This document shows, piece after piece, positions 1 through 7,085 of a DNA stretch of 10,630 nucleotides. A model generated the notes under the pieces. It did no database searches, was not told the origin of the DNA, and saw only the letters and a list, made by a program, of their open reading frames with translations. Origin of the DNA: CAZVEV01 sp964625865 (GTDB taxonomy: Bacteria > Planctomycetota > Phycisphaerae > SM23-33); contig CAZVEV010000217.1 in the NCBI GenBank assembly GCA_964625865.1, positions 1-10,630 of the forward strand, given 5' to 3'. How positions within the stretch are numbered: the first letter of the stretch is position 1; each line of letters starts with the position of its first letter. The position numbers and the translations under genes are program-made.

Positions 1-55
1 CGGCGGCTCTCAGGGCTCTAAGAGATGACACATCATAGCGCTGTCGTACTAATCA
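1..55. other. 3' flank of the GH2-like gene, no gene seen
   Basis: This short stretch lies downstream of the minus-strand glycosidase. The gene ends in two in-frame stops back to back (TAG then TGA on the minus strand). A weak inverted repeat, CTCT at 7-10 and AGAG at 20-23, and a small direct repeat of GGCTCT (5-10 and 14-19) are present. There is no T-run after a stable stem, so I do not call a terminator. Confidence 0.4.
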
Positions 56-3000
56 CTAATCAAGGTCTGACCCCACTGGGGCGAAGGCGGCGCCCATGTT
101 CCGCAGCAGACTGCTGGTGATGCTCCGCTTCTTGCGGACGTTGTCGGCGATGTTCTGCGCGTCGCGCTGCTTGCGGCGGTCGGTCGGGCGGACGTAGCGT
201 TCGGTGTAGTCGACCTGGTTCAGCACGATGCCGCCTTTGCCGATGGGGTACTTCATCAGCCCGCCCGGGCGGGACAGCGGCACGACGGCGCCGGCGCCCG
301 CGGGCAGCTTGCGGCACAGTTCGATATTGTCGATGCCCATCAGGTTCTTCCTGCAACTGGGGCGAGGCCAGTGCGTCCTGGCGACGATGCTGACCTTGCT
401 CGCTTTTCGCGGCGGGTCGATGGCGAACGTCTGGGGGCCCTTCTCCGGCTTCAACCGGAGTTTCATCGCTTCGCCCGTCTTGCCGTCGAACACCAGCTCG
501 ACGTCCTTCATGAAGTAGTAGCTCGGGTTCGGCCAGATGCTGAATCGCGTGAACGTCTCCGCCCGGTCGTACGTGATGTCCACCGTCTCGCCGTCGCCGC
601 TGATGTACTGGATGTAGTGCCAGAAGTCGTCGTTCGTCAGCCCGTTGGAGATCTTCGGGTAGCGGCACTTCCCGAACGACGCGACGTCCGCGCCGTCGAC
701 GACGCTGAAGAACACCTTGTCCGAAACACGATAGAGCTTCATCCACGAGGCAATCATCTTCGTGCCGTACTGCGCCACGTCGCGGTCGCTGATGCCCATC
801 AGCAGCGGGTCGTCGTGGTTGGCCAGCGTGATCCGCTCGGTCTGCCCGCGTCGGATCCGGTGCGTGAAGCCCACGAGGCGGTTGAAGCTGTCCAGCGCGG
901 CGGTATCCAGATTGTCGATCATCAGCCAGCCGCCCTTGCGGCAAAATGCGCGGACGGCCTCGCGGTCGGCGGCAAGGCGATCGACGGTCTGCTTTCGCCC
1001 GCGAACGACTGCTACGCTCACGCCGGCCGCCAGGGCGTCTTTGACGCTGGCCGCGCGGTCGTACGTCAGGCCGAGTCCGTCCAGGTACGCCCCGAACGCG
1101 CGGTCGCCCGCGCTGTAGACGGCGGTCTTGCCCGGCTTTGCCGCCGCCCGCCCGCCGGCCCAGGCGAGGATGTTGTGCAGCAGCCAGTTGGCCGCCGGCT
1201 CGACGCCGAGCTTCGCCGAGAGCGTCATCTGGCACAGCAGGTAGCTGCCGGTGCCGACGGGGACCTCGATGACGGGCGCCTGGGCGAGTTGGGGCCCGGC
1301 CTGGATGATCGGGATCGTGCCCATCGCCGGCGTCTCGTGCGGGAAGCGGTAGATCAGCCCCCCGCCCGCCCACGTGAAGAAGTCCTCGCTCCGCATGCCC
1401 GCCAGCACGGGGTGGGCCCGTGCGACGGCGTGGGCGATGCTCGACCCGCCTCCGCCGGCGGCCTTGAACTCCTCCCAACTGGCCTTGCGGTCCTTGGCCC
1501 GGGAGAGCTTGATATCTGCGACCGGCAGTTCGCGACCAACCAGCGGGTACGTCTGGTCGAGCACGATCGCCGTGTTGCCCGCCGCGACGAACTGCTTCAA
1601 CACCGCGGCGTCCGCCCGCTTGTTGGCCTCGGTCAGTGCGTCAGTGCCGATCAGCAGCACCTTTGTCCCGTCCGGGACAGTTCGCAGGGAGGTCAGCTTG
1701 CGATACGCGACGTTGCGGACGGTCAGCCATCGCCCGACTGAGCCCTTGGGATCGTGGACGGCCAGGACGGATACGCTCTTTGGCGCCGGCGCCTTGGGCC
1801 AGACCGTTATCGGCCTGGCGTCCGAGAAGATCACCTTGCCCCCGGCCGACAGCGTCAGCCACAGCGTGCAGTCCTTCCGCGCGGCCGTGGCGGGCAGGTC
1901 GATGGTGATCGTGTCCTCGATGTGTCGCCCGGGCGGGACGGTATACGTTTTCGACCCGCTGCCGAACCAGAGGGAATACGCCCCGAGCGTCCACTTGACC
2001 GTCAGCGGCTCGGTGCGCCGCCCGTCGTTGAACACGCCGATGGTCCGCTTGAGCTTCGTCCCGCCGTAGAAGCCCGTGTTGTGCTCCTTGATGAAGACGG
2101 CCCGTTCGGCGAAGCTCTTGGCCGCATCGGGCAGCCCTCGCACCCACGGACAGATCGCCGTCGCCCCCTGCCAGCGGGCGCCCTCGATGGCGATGCGCAC
2201 GTACCTGGCCGCCGCCTTGTCCGCCTGCGGCTTGCCCCGGTACACCTCCGGTCCGCCGATCCACGCGACTTTGCCCACGTCGCCCGCGTGGTAGAACACC
2301 TCGCCAAGCACCAGCGGCGTGGCGCCGTTCCACTGGTAGATGTCCTGGAACGACCCGCTGCCGCGCGGCTGGACCGGCTTGCCGACCTGGTAGGCGTAGG
2401 CCCGTTCGGGGAACCCGCTGCCGCGGACCCACGTGTAGTGCTGACAGTTGGCCGGGATCAGCCCGCCCAGGTCGCCCCCGCCGTCCTGGTAGCTCAGGCG
2501 CGTGGGGTCGAGCCTGGCGGCGATGGCGCCAAGCTTGGCGGACTCCTTCTCAACGGTTTCGTAAATCTTCCGGAACCGCAGGCGCCCCGTAATGAGCACC
2601 ATCTCGTTGCCCAGCGACCATTGCATGACGCTCGGATGGTTGCGATACGCCTTGACGACCTGCGTCACGTGGTCCCGGAAGTTCTGCCACGTGATCGGGT
2701 TGGCCAGGTTGTGCGTGATGAACATCCCGTCGATGCACGTGGACAGTCGCCCGGGGATGCCCTGGCGGTCCAGGAACTCCAACGCCTTCTCGCGATGGCC
2801 GAACCGGCGCGAATGGTCGTGGCTGATGCGGTGGAAGCGATCGTTCCCCGCCTCGTAGGCGGCCAGCCATTCCTGGTCGGTCTCGACCGGCCCGACGTCC
2901 ACCCAGTTCCAGAAGTGCCACCGAATCCCGTTCAGCAGCGTGTGCTTCCCCTCGTAGGTCAACTCGCGGAACCCGAACGTGTCCTCTCGGATGTCGACGG

Positions 3001-4525
3001 TCTTCCCGCCGTCTCTCAGCGTCGTCCGCATCCGGTAGACGTTGGCGTTTCGCTCGGGCCACCACAGCTTCGGATCGGTCCACGTGGCGGCCAGTTGCGT
3101 CGTGCCCGTCTGGCCGGGACGGACCGTGATCCGCTTCGTGCCGACGACCTTCGCGACCTTGCCCGTCTTGTCATCGATGGCTTCGCACGTTACGTCGAGC
3201 GTGCGGGCTGCGCCGGAGGGGTTGGTCACCTCCACGTCGACGGTAATGCGCTTACCCGCAACACTCGTGCGAACGTAGGCGTCGGAGGTGTACTGCGGGC
3301 CGACCACGCGGAAGCTGACGGGGAAGACCAGGCCGATCGCATCGCCGGGCCCCTCGCCCTTGGTCGACGGGAAAATCGCGTCGGTAAACGCGATGTTGCG
3401 GAAGACCGCCTTGGGATAGTGCGACATCGCCTGGATGCTCGGGATCCCGCGCGACGTCGGGTCGAAGGCGTAGCGGAACGTCTTGATCGCCACGACGATC
3501 TCGTTGACCTGGCCCGGCCTGACGGCCCGGGAGATGTCGCAGTCCCAGGGCACGAGGACGCTCTTTCGCCCGCCACAGTACGTCCCGTTGACGAAGACGC
3601 TCGCGATGTAGCTGAACCCGCCGAAGTGCACGAGAAACCCGCGACCGCGATAGGCGGCCGGCACCTTCACACGCGTGCGATACAGCAGGCGGTTGGCGAA
3701 CTTCAGTTCCGGGCGCTTGTCCTTGCCATCGCCGGGCACGTCGATGCCCATCCAGCGGAGCGTGTAGTCCTTGGGCGAGGGCAGCTTGGCCACCGGCTTG
3801 AACGTGTCGGTGTCCATGGCGTCGTCGTCGTACCGCGCGACCTGCCACAGGCCCGTCAGGTCGAGTTCCGGTCGGCCGGTCAGGGCGTCCGGTGGTGCGC
3901 CGAAGAACTGGTAGACCTTTGCGGCGGCCTGGCGATCGACGGGCTGGTCGTAGGTCTGGCCCGGCTTGAGCGACAGTTCGGGGTTCCATCGTCCCGCCAC
4001 CAGCGCGGCGCAGTCCAATGCAAGCAAGAGCCGTCCGTCGCTGCCTGCCTTGGTCACGCGGAACTCCAGCGTGTGCTTGCCGGCGGTCAGCTTCACCCTC
4101 CCCGGGCGGCACCAGCCGATACCGTTCCACGTCCAGACCTCGGTCAGGCTGACTTCGGGCACGCTGGGGGCCAGCGTCTGCCACGCCCCGCCGTCGATCC
4201 GCCAGTCGATCGGTGCACGGATGATCTCGAACCCCACGCGGAGCCACAACTCGTACGTTCCGTCGGCCGGGGCGGTCAGGTTGTACTTCAGGTTCAGCCC
4301 GTTGGTGGGAACGCCCCGGGCGACCTCGTTCTTCTTCAGGGAAACGTGCAGCCGCTTGCCGGCGGAGAACCTCTCGTCGTCCTGGACGGTGTACTTGAAG
4401 TCCGCCGCGGTTGGTTTCTCGCACTCAAGCCACACGAACCGTGGCGCGGCCGACACGGCGCCGAGCGGCCAGACGGCAGAGGCTACTGCAACCACGACCA
4501 ATCCCATCATCGTTGACTTGTTCAT
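56..4525 (-). CDS. Secreted multidomain glycoside hydrolase family 2-like protein (beta-galactosidase/glucuronidase type)
   Basis: Probable exo-acting glycosidase exported from the cytoplasm; substrate unknown. I chose the ATG at 4525 because GGGAG lies 6 bases upstream and a signal peptide follows at once (cleavage near residue 26, AVSA/AP); an upstream in-frame ATG at 4681 would add 52 residues with no secretion signal ahead of it. Approximate order in the 1489-residue protein: N-terminal beta-sandwich, possibly carbohydrate-binding (29-175); GH2 sugar-binding jelly roll (218-345); Ig-like domain (413-520); TIM barrel (521-830) with acid/base candidate Glu641 in SLGNEM and nucleophile candidate Glu742 in LVLGEVFYH; Ig-like domain (840-910); amidotransferase-like domain (918-1010); a second such domain from about 1137 interrupted by a discoidin-like segment (about 1275-1405) and resuming at KYPIGKGGIVLNQV. 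Much longer than LacZ (about 1020). Family assignment is firm; the specificity and the C-terminal domain calls are inference. Confidence 0.88.
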   Translation of the reverse strand: MNKSTMMGLVVVAVASAVWPLGAVSAAPRFVWLECEKPTAADFKYTVQDDERFSAGKRLHVSLKKNEVARGVPTNGLNLKYNLTAPADGTYELWLRVGFEIIRAPIDWRIDGGAWQTLAPSVPEVSLTEVWTWNGIGWCRPGRVKLTAGKHTLEFRVTKAGSDGRLLLALDCAALVAGRWNPELSLKPGQTYDQPVDRQAAAKVYQFFGAPPDALTGRPELDLTGLWQVARYDDDAMDTDTFKPVAKLPSPKDYTLRWMGIDVPGDGKDKRPELKFANRLLYRTRVKVPAAYRGRGFLVHFGGFSYIASVFVNGTYCGGRKSVLVPWDCDISRAVRPGQVNEIVVAIKTFRYAFDPTSRGIPSIQAMSHYPKAVFRNIAFTDAIFPSTKGEGPGDAIGLVFPVSFRVVGPQYTSDAYVRTSVAGKRITVDVEVTNPSGAARTLDVTCEAIDDKTGKVAKVVGTKRITVRPGQTGTTQLAATWTDPKLWWPERNANVYRMRTTLRDGGKTVDIREDTFGFRELTYEGKHTLLNGIRWHFWNWVDVGPVETDQEWLAAYEAGNDRFHRISHDHSRRFGHREKALEFLDRQGIPGRLSTCIDGMFITHNLANPITWQNFRDHVTQVVKAYRNHPSVMQWSLGNEMVLITGRLRFRKIYETVEKESAKLGAIAARLDPTRLSYQDGGGDLGGLIPANCQHYTWVRGSGFPERAYAYQVGKPVQPRGSGSFQDIYQWNGATPLVLGEVFYHAGDVGKVAWIGGPEVYRGKPQADKAAARYVRIAIEGARWQGATAICPWVRGLPDAAKSFAERAVFIKEHNTGFYGGTKLKRTIGVFNDGRRTEPLTVKWTLGAYSLWFGSGSKTYTVPPGRHIEDTITIDLPATAARKDCTLWLTLSAGGKVIFSDARPITVWPKAPAPKSVSVLAVHDPKGSVGRWLTVRNVAYRKLTSLRTVPDGTKVLLIGTDALTEANKRADAAVLKQFVAAGNTAIVLDQTYPLVGRELPVADIKLSRAKDRKASWEEFKAAGGGGSSIAHAVARAHPVLAGMRSEDFFTWAGGGLIYRFPHETPAMGTIPIIQAGPQLAQAPVIEVPVGTGSYLLCQMTLSAKLGVEPAANWLLHNILAWAGGRAAAKPGKTAVYSAGDRAFGAYLDGLGLTYDRAASVKDALAAGVSVAVVRGRKQTVDRLAADREAVRAFCRKGGWLMIDNLDTAALDSFNRLVGFTHRIRRGQTERITLANHDDPLLMGISDRDVAQYGTKMIASWMKLYRVSDKVFFSVVDGADVASFGKCRYPKISNGLTNDDFWHYIQYISGDGETVDITYDRAETFTRFSIWPNPSYYFMKDVELVFDGKTGEAMKLRLKPEKGPQTFAIDPPRKASKVSIVARTHWPRPSCRKNLMGIDNIELCRKLPAGAGAVVPLSRPGGLMKYPIGKGGIVLNQVDYTERYVRPTDRRKQRDAQNIADNVRKKRSITSSLLRNMGAAFAPVGSDLD

Positions 4526-4556
4526 GTTGCGCTCCCGTTGGTTCTCGCTGCCCGAT

Positions 4557-4588
4557 TGTCGATGGTCGATCGATGGCTGTCGAGGGTC
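4557..4588. repeat. Three phased TCGAKGG direct repeats
   Basis: The core TCGATGG occurs at 4559-4565 and 4570-4576, and TCGAGGG at 4580-4586, so copies are 11 and 10 bases apart, about one helical turn each. The outer two copies share an 11-base word (TGTCGATGGTC at 4557-4567 and TGTCGAGGGTC at 4578-4588) with one mismatch. Same-face spacing in a divergent promoter region fits a regulator binding site, but chance in GC-rich DNA is possible. Confidence 0.4.
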
Positions 4589-4605
4589 TATTGGCGACAG
4601 GCCCC

Positions 4606-4634
4606 TTGGCTGCGGGCCGGCCAGGCGGTACAAC
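4606..4634 (+). promoter_or_regulatory. Candidate promoter for the heparinase-like gene
   Basis: TTGGCT (4606-4611) and TACAAC (4629-4634) are separated by 17 bases, each matching four of six positions of the sigma-70 consensus. It lies about 40 bases upstream of the chosen start. The match is modest and untested. Confidence 0.3.
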
Positions 4635-4666
4635 ATCTTCAACACACTCGCCCTGTGCGCGAGTTG

Positions 4667-4671
4667 AGGAG
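4667..4671 (+). promoter_or_regulatory. Ribosome binding site deciding the heparinase-like start
   Basis: AGGAG lies 4 bases before the ATG at 4676 and only 1 base before the adjacent in-frame ATG at 4673. Further in-frame ATGs at 4700 and 4709 have no such site. The long upstream ORF that begins at 4538 would run through the intergenic control region, so 4676 (or 4673) is preferred. Confidence 0.55.
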
Positions 4672-4675
4672 AATG

Positions 4676-6583
4676 ATGCACGCGCGAAAGACCTATCGAA
4701 TGCGACAGATGGTGCGGGCCGTGGCGCTGTTGGCCGCTGTTGCGACATGGCCGGTATCAGCGGTGGGAGGCGAGATGACTGCCGACCAGATAGCGAAGCT
4801 CCTTCCCGCGAGGCCCACCGGGCTCGGCAGGCCGGCGATGGACAGGGCGGCATGGAAGGGTCTGGGCAAGCTGGGAAGCTACCGCAGCGCCGTTGCCGCC
4901 GGCGAGAAGGTGCTCGCCACCCCGCTGCCGGCCCAGCCGGACGGCCTGTATCTCGACTTCTCCAGGACGGGCAACCGGACGCGGTGGCAGGCGGTGGCCC
5001 GGCGCCGGCGCGGACGGATCGCGACGCTGGCGATCGCCGAGTGCGTCGAGAATCGCGGGCGATTCATCCCCGAACTCGAGACGACGCTGACCGCCCTCTG
5101 TGCCGAGCGCACGTGGGTCATGCCCGCCCACGATCGGTCGCTGAGCAACTTCAAGGGCACGAGCGTGGACATCGATCTGGGCTCGGCGGGCCTGGCGTGG
5201 CAGATCGCGACGGCGCAGTACCTGCTCGGGGACAAACTCAGCCCCAAGACGCGGGCCCTGGTTCGCGAGAACCTCCGCAGGCGGATTCTGGATCCGTACA
5301 TGGCGATGGTGGGCGGCAAGCGGAAGGTCAACTGGTGGATGACCACGACGAACAACTGGAACGCCGTGTGTCTTGCTTGCGTGACCGGGACGGGTCTGGC
5401 GACGGTTGAATCGGCCCAGCAGCGTGCGAAGTACGTGGCCGCCGCGGTCAAGTACTCCAAGAGCTTCCTTCGCGGCTTCACCGCCGACGGGTACTGCAGC
5501 GAGGGCCTGGGCTACTGGACGTACGGGTTCGGGCACTACGTCCTGCTGGCCGAGACCGTCTGGCAGGCCACCGGCGGAAAGATCGACATGATGGCGGGCA
5601 AGAGCGTGTCGTTGCCCGCACTGTTTCCCGAGCGGATCGGCATCATCAACGGGGTGGCGCCCGCCTTTGCGGACTGCTCGGTCGGCACGCAGGCCCCGCC
5701 GGACCTGGTGCACTTCATCTCGCGCCGCTACGGCCTGGGCGCCGACCCGGCGCGCGACCGCGGCTTTGCCAGCCCCGACGGGACGCTGGCGGCCGCAATG
5801 ATACGGTCGTTCCCGAACTCGGCTACGGGCGTCCCTCGCGGCAAGCCGTCCGCCGGGCCGGGCGTCCGTACGTGGTTCGACAAAGCCGGCGTGCTGATCT
5901 GCCGCCCGGCCCCCGGCTCGTCGTGTCGCATCGGCGTCGCGCTCAAGGGCGGCCACAACGCCGAGCACCACAACCACAACGATATCGGGTCATACGTGGT
6001 GGTTCTCGGCTCGACTCCGGTCCTGGTGGACCCCGGCGCGGAGGTCTACACGTCGCGGACGTTCAGCTCCAGGCGATACGTCAGCGGCGTGCTGAACTCG
6101 CTCGGTCATCCCGTGCCCCGCATCGCCGGTCGGCTCCAGCGCCCCGGCCGCCGCGCACGGGCCTCCGTCGTGCGAACCGACTTCACCGATGCCGCCGACA
6201 CGCTGGTGATCGACTACCGGTCGGCCTACGACGTGCCGCAGTTGACCAAGCTCGAGCGGACGTTCGTCTACTCGCGCGACGGGGCCGGGTCGCTGACAGT
6301 TCGCGATGAAGCGACGCTGAGTAAGGCGGCGACGTTCGAGACGGCCCTGATTACGCTGGGCAAGTGGACGCGAGACGGGCGCGACGCGATTGTCGTCACC
6401 GATGGCGGCCGGTCGCTGCGGGTGACCGTCGACACCGGCGGGGTGGCTTACGAGATCGTCGCCCAACAGATCAAAGAAGACGTGCGGACGCGCACGCTGC
6501 CGACGCGAATCGGCATCGTGCTGAAGGCCCCGACCACCCAGGCGACCGTCACGCTGAAGATCGCGCCGCGAATTGGGAAGTAG
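4676..6583 (+). CDS. Secreted heparinase II/III-family protein (putative polysaccharide lyase)
   Basis: Probable polysaccharide lyase that cleaves uronic-acid-containing glycans by beta-elimination outside the cytoplasm. The 635-residue protein starts with a signal peptide (basic residues 2-14, hydrophobic 15-28, cleavage around 29-31). An alpha-helical toroid-like half follows, with NNWN at 226-229 and EGLGYW at 276-281 (Tyr280 or Tyr283 is a candidate catalytic Tyr). The beta-sandwich half carries the family hallmark HNAEHHNHND (427-436), then VDPGAEVY (451-458). Several His in that cluster could serve metal or substrate binding. Length fits heparinase II/III-type lyases. The paired divergent glycosidase supports a shared polysaccharide target. 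Exact polysaccharide lyase family and substrate (heparin-like, alginate-like or other) cannot be read from the sequence; members with no known activity are common. Confidence 0.85.
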   Translation: MHARKTYRMRQMVRAVALLAAVATWPVSAVGGEMTADQIAKLLPARPTGLGRPAMDRAAWKGLGKLGSYRSAVAAGEKVLATPLPAQPDGLYLDFSRTGNRTRWQAVARRRRGRIATLAIAECVENRGRFIPELETTLTALCAERTWVMPAHDRSLSNFKGTSVDIDLGSAGLAWQIATAQYLLGDKLSPKTRALVRENLRRRILDPYMAMVGGKRKVNWWMTTTNNWNAVCLACVTGTGLATVESAQQRAKYVAAAVKYSKSFLRGFTADGYCSEGLGYWTYGFGHYVLLAETVWQATGGKIDMMAGKSVSLPALFPERIGIINGVAPAFADCSVGTQAPPDLVHFISRRYGLGADPARDRGFASPDGTLAAAMIRSFPNSATGVPRGKPSAGPGVRTWFDKAGVLICRPAPGSSCRIGVALKGGHNAEHHNHNDIGSYVVVLGSTPVLVDPGAEVYTSRTFSSRRYVSGVLNSLGHPVPRIAGRLQRPGRRARASVVRTDFTDAADTLVIDYRSAYDVPQLTKLERTFVYSRDGAGSLTVRDEATLSKAATFETALITLGKWTRDGRDAIVVTDGGRSLRVTVDTGGVAYEIVAQQIKEDVRTRTLPTRIGIVLKAPTTQATVTLKIAPRIGK

Positions 6584-6596
6584 ACCGCAAGCGGTC
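6583..6596. repeat. Palindrome right after the lyase stop
   Basis: GACCGC-AA-GCGGTC is a perfect inverted repeat that begins on the last base of the TAG stop. No T-run follows, so it is not a standard intrinsic terminator. Its core CCGCAAGCGG resembles the second palindrome at 6859-6874. Confidence 0.6.
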
Positions 6597-6675
6597 CACC
6601 CAATGAGCGACGAGGCGTATTCGGAGGGGGATCGGAACGTGACGTGCGCGATCGGGCGCGGGTGAACCTGTTCGC

Positions 6676-6692
6676 GCGGTGCGCGACACCGC
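6676..6692 (+). other. GC-rich hairpin downstream of the lyase gene
   Basis: GCGGTG (6676-6681) pairs with CACCGC (6687-6692) around a 5-base loop. It lies about 95 bases after the lyase stop and could slow or end transcription, but there is no T-tract, so terminator function is doubtful. Confidence 0.3.
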
Positions 6693-6714
6693 CCTTCGGT
6701 TCCACTCAGGACAA

Positions 6715-6724
6715 GCAAGCGGTC
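6715..6724 (+). repeat. Second copy of the GCAAGCGGTC word
   Basis: GCAAGCGGTC here repeats the right part of the palindrome at 6587-6596; the following bases (TACC against CACC) are also similar. This copy lacks the left arm, so it is not palindromic. Confidence 0.4.
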
Positions 6725-6858
6725 TACCTGTCGCGCGGAATTGCATATGCGCGCTCGTTCGGTCCTCGCGCACCGTAACCTGCGATCCCGCGCGGTGTAG
6801 AACGCAGTCCCCTCACGCAAGATCTCGAACAACGTATCCCGCGCTCCGCGCGCCAGGT

Positions 6859-6874
6859 AAACCGCTTGCGGTTT
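6859..6874. repeat. Palindrome AAACCGC-TT-GCGGTTT
   Basis: A perfect 7-bp inverted repeat with a 2-base centre, followed by one more T. Read on the minus strand it contains GCAAGCGGTT, a near copy of the word at 6587-6596 and 6715-6724. It may be a member of a short palindromic intergenic repeat family; a weak bidirectional terminator is the alternative. Confidence 0.5.
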
Positions 6875-7052
6875 TGCGCGTCGTGCGATGGAGATATCAC
6901 AGACGTCACCGCCCGGTGCGCTCTGCGATCCCGCGCACCGTGGAACTCCGCACATCCGCGAGTCCGGAACGACGCATCGCCCCTTGTTTGTGCTTCGCTC
7001 CGATTTGCACGAATCCTGCTCATTGGGTGTAGCCTTACCCCGAGGGAGAGCG

Positions 7053-7058
7053 TATAAT
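7053..7058 (+). promoter_or_regulatory. -10 box (TATAAT) of the efflux operon promoter
   Basis: A perfect sigma-70 -10 hexamer. The -35 is weak: TAGCCT at 7030-7035 has the right 17-base spacing but poor consensus; TTGGGT at 7023-7028 is too far. Transcription should start near 7064-7066, inside the palindromic operator. An activator or a relaxed -35 may be involved. Confidence 0.65.
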
Positions 7059-7059
7059 A

Positions 7060-7085
7060 CGAATGACTGACCGGTCAGTCATTCG
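7060..7085. promoter_or_regulatory. Perfect 26-bp palindromic operator, probable TetR-family binding site
   Basis: Two 13-base arms are exact reverse complements centred between 7072 and 7073; the left arm is C followed by GAATGACTGACC. The inner core GACCGGTC with flanking TGACT/AGTCA is of the kind bound by TetR/AcrR repressor dimers. It begins two bases after the -10 box and covers the predicted start site, so a bound repressor would block the polymerase. The first downstream gene encodes a TetR-family protein, which makes autoregulation the simplest reading. Confidence 0.8.

Larger units (their letters stand above)
4526..4675. promoter_or_regulatory. Divergent intergenic control region
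   Basis: About 150 bases separate the start codons of the minus-strand glycosidase and the plus-strand lyase, so both promoters must lie here. The left edge holds the glycosidase ribosome binding site (GGGAG on the minus strand, 4532-4536). Three phased repeats lie at 4557-4588 and a candidate plus-strand promoter at 4606-4634. I could not find a convincing minus-strand -35/-10 pair. Shared control of the two genes is inferred from the layout. Confidence 0.6.
6584..7059. other. Long intergenic region with palindromes and dispersed repeats, no gene
   Basis: About 475 bases between the lyase and the efflux promoter. Open frames of 60-117 codons exist on both strands, but their proteins are rich in Arg, Cys and Ser, have no recognisable motif, overlap each other and lack ribosome binding sites, so I reject them. 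The stretch contains short palindromes, repeated words (TGCGATCCCGCGC at 6781-6793 and 6924-6936; CGCGCACCGT at 6767-6776 and 6932-6941) and three copies of GCAAGCGGTY. It may hold decayed sequence or intergenic repeat elements. Confidence 0.5.

Noticed and set aside
1754..4516. 920-codon open frame antisense to the glycosidase
   Set aside because: Its protein has the biased composition of a GC-rich shadow frame and no motif, while the opposite strand has clear domains and catalytic residues.
4538..4675. Upstream extension of the heparinase-like protein from ATG 4538
   Set aside because: It lacks a ribosome binding site and would bury the signal peptide; AGGAG at 4667-4671 supports the start at 4676.
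4526..4681. 52-residue N-terminal extension of the glycosidase from ATG 4681
   Set aside because: It would put a non-secretory sequence before a good signal peptide, cover the control region and overlap the divergent gene's start; GGGAG supports the ATG at 4525.
4757..5977. 406-codon minus-strand frame opposite the lyase
   Set aside because: Shadow frame; no recognisable domain, and the plus strand encodes a well-supported family member.
6859..6875. Intrinsic terminator
   Set aside because: The stem is only 7 bp with a 2-base centre and the T-run is four bases within and after the arm; it lies nearly 280 bases from the lyase stop.
6679..7032. 117-codon plus-strand frame and a 99-codon minus-strand frame in the intergenic region
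   Set aside because: They overlap each other, lack ribosome binding sites and give Arg/Cys/Ser-rich proteins without motifs.
6584..7059. CRISPR array or insertion sequence
   Set aside because: The repeats are too short and unevenly spaced for CRISPR, and there is no transposase frame or paired terminal repeat.
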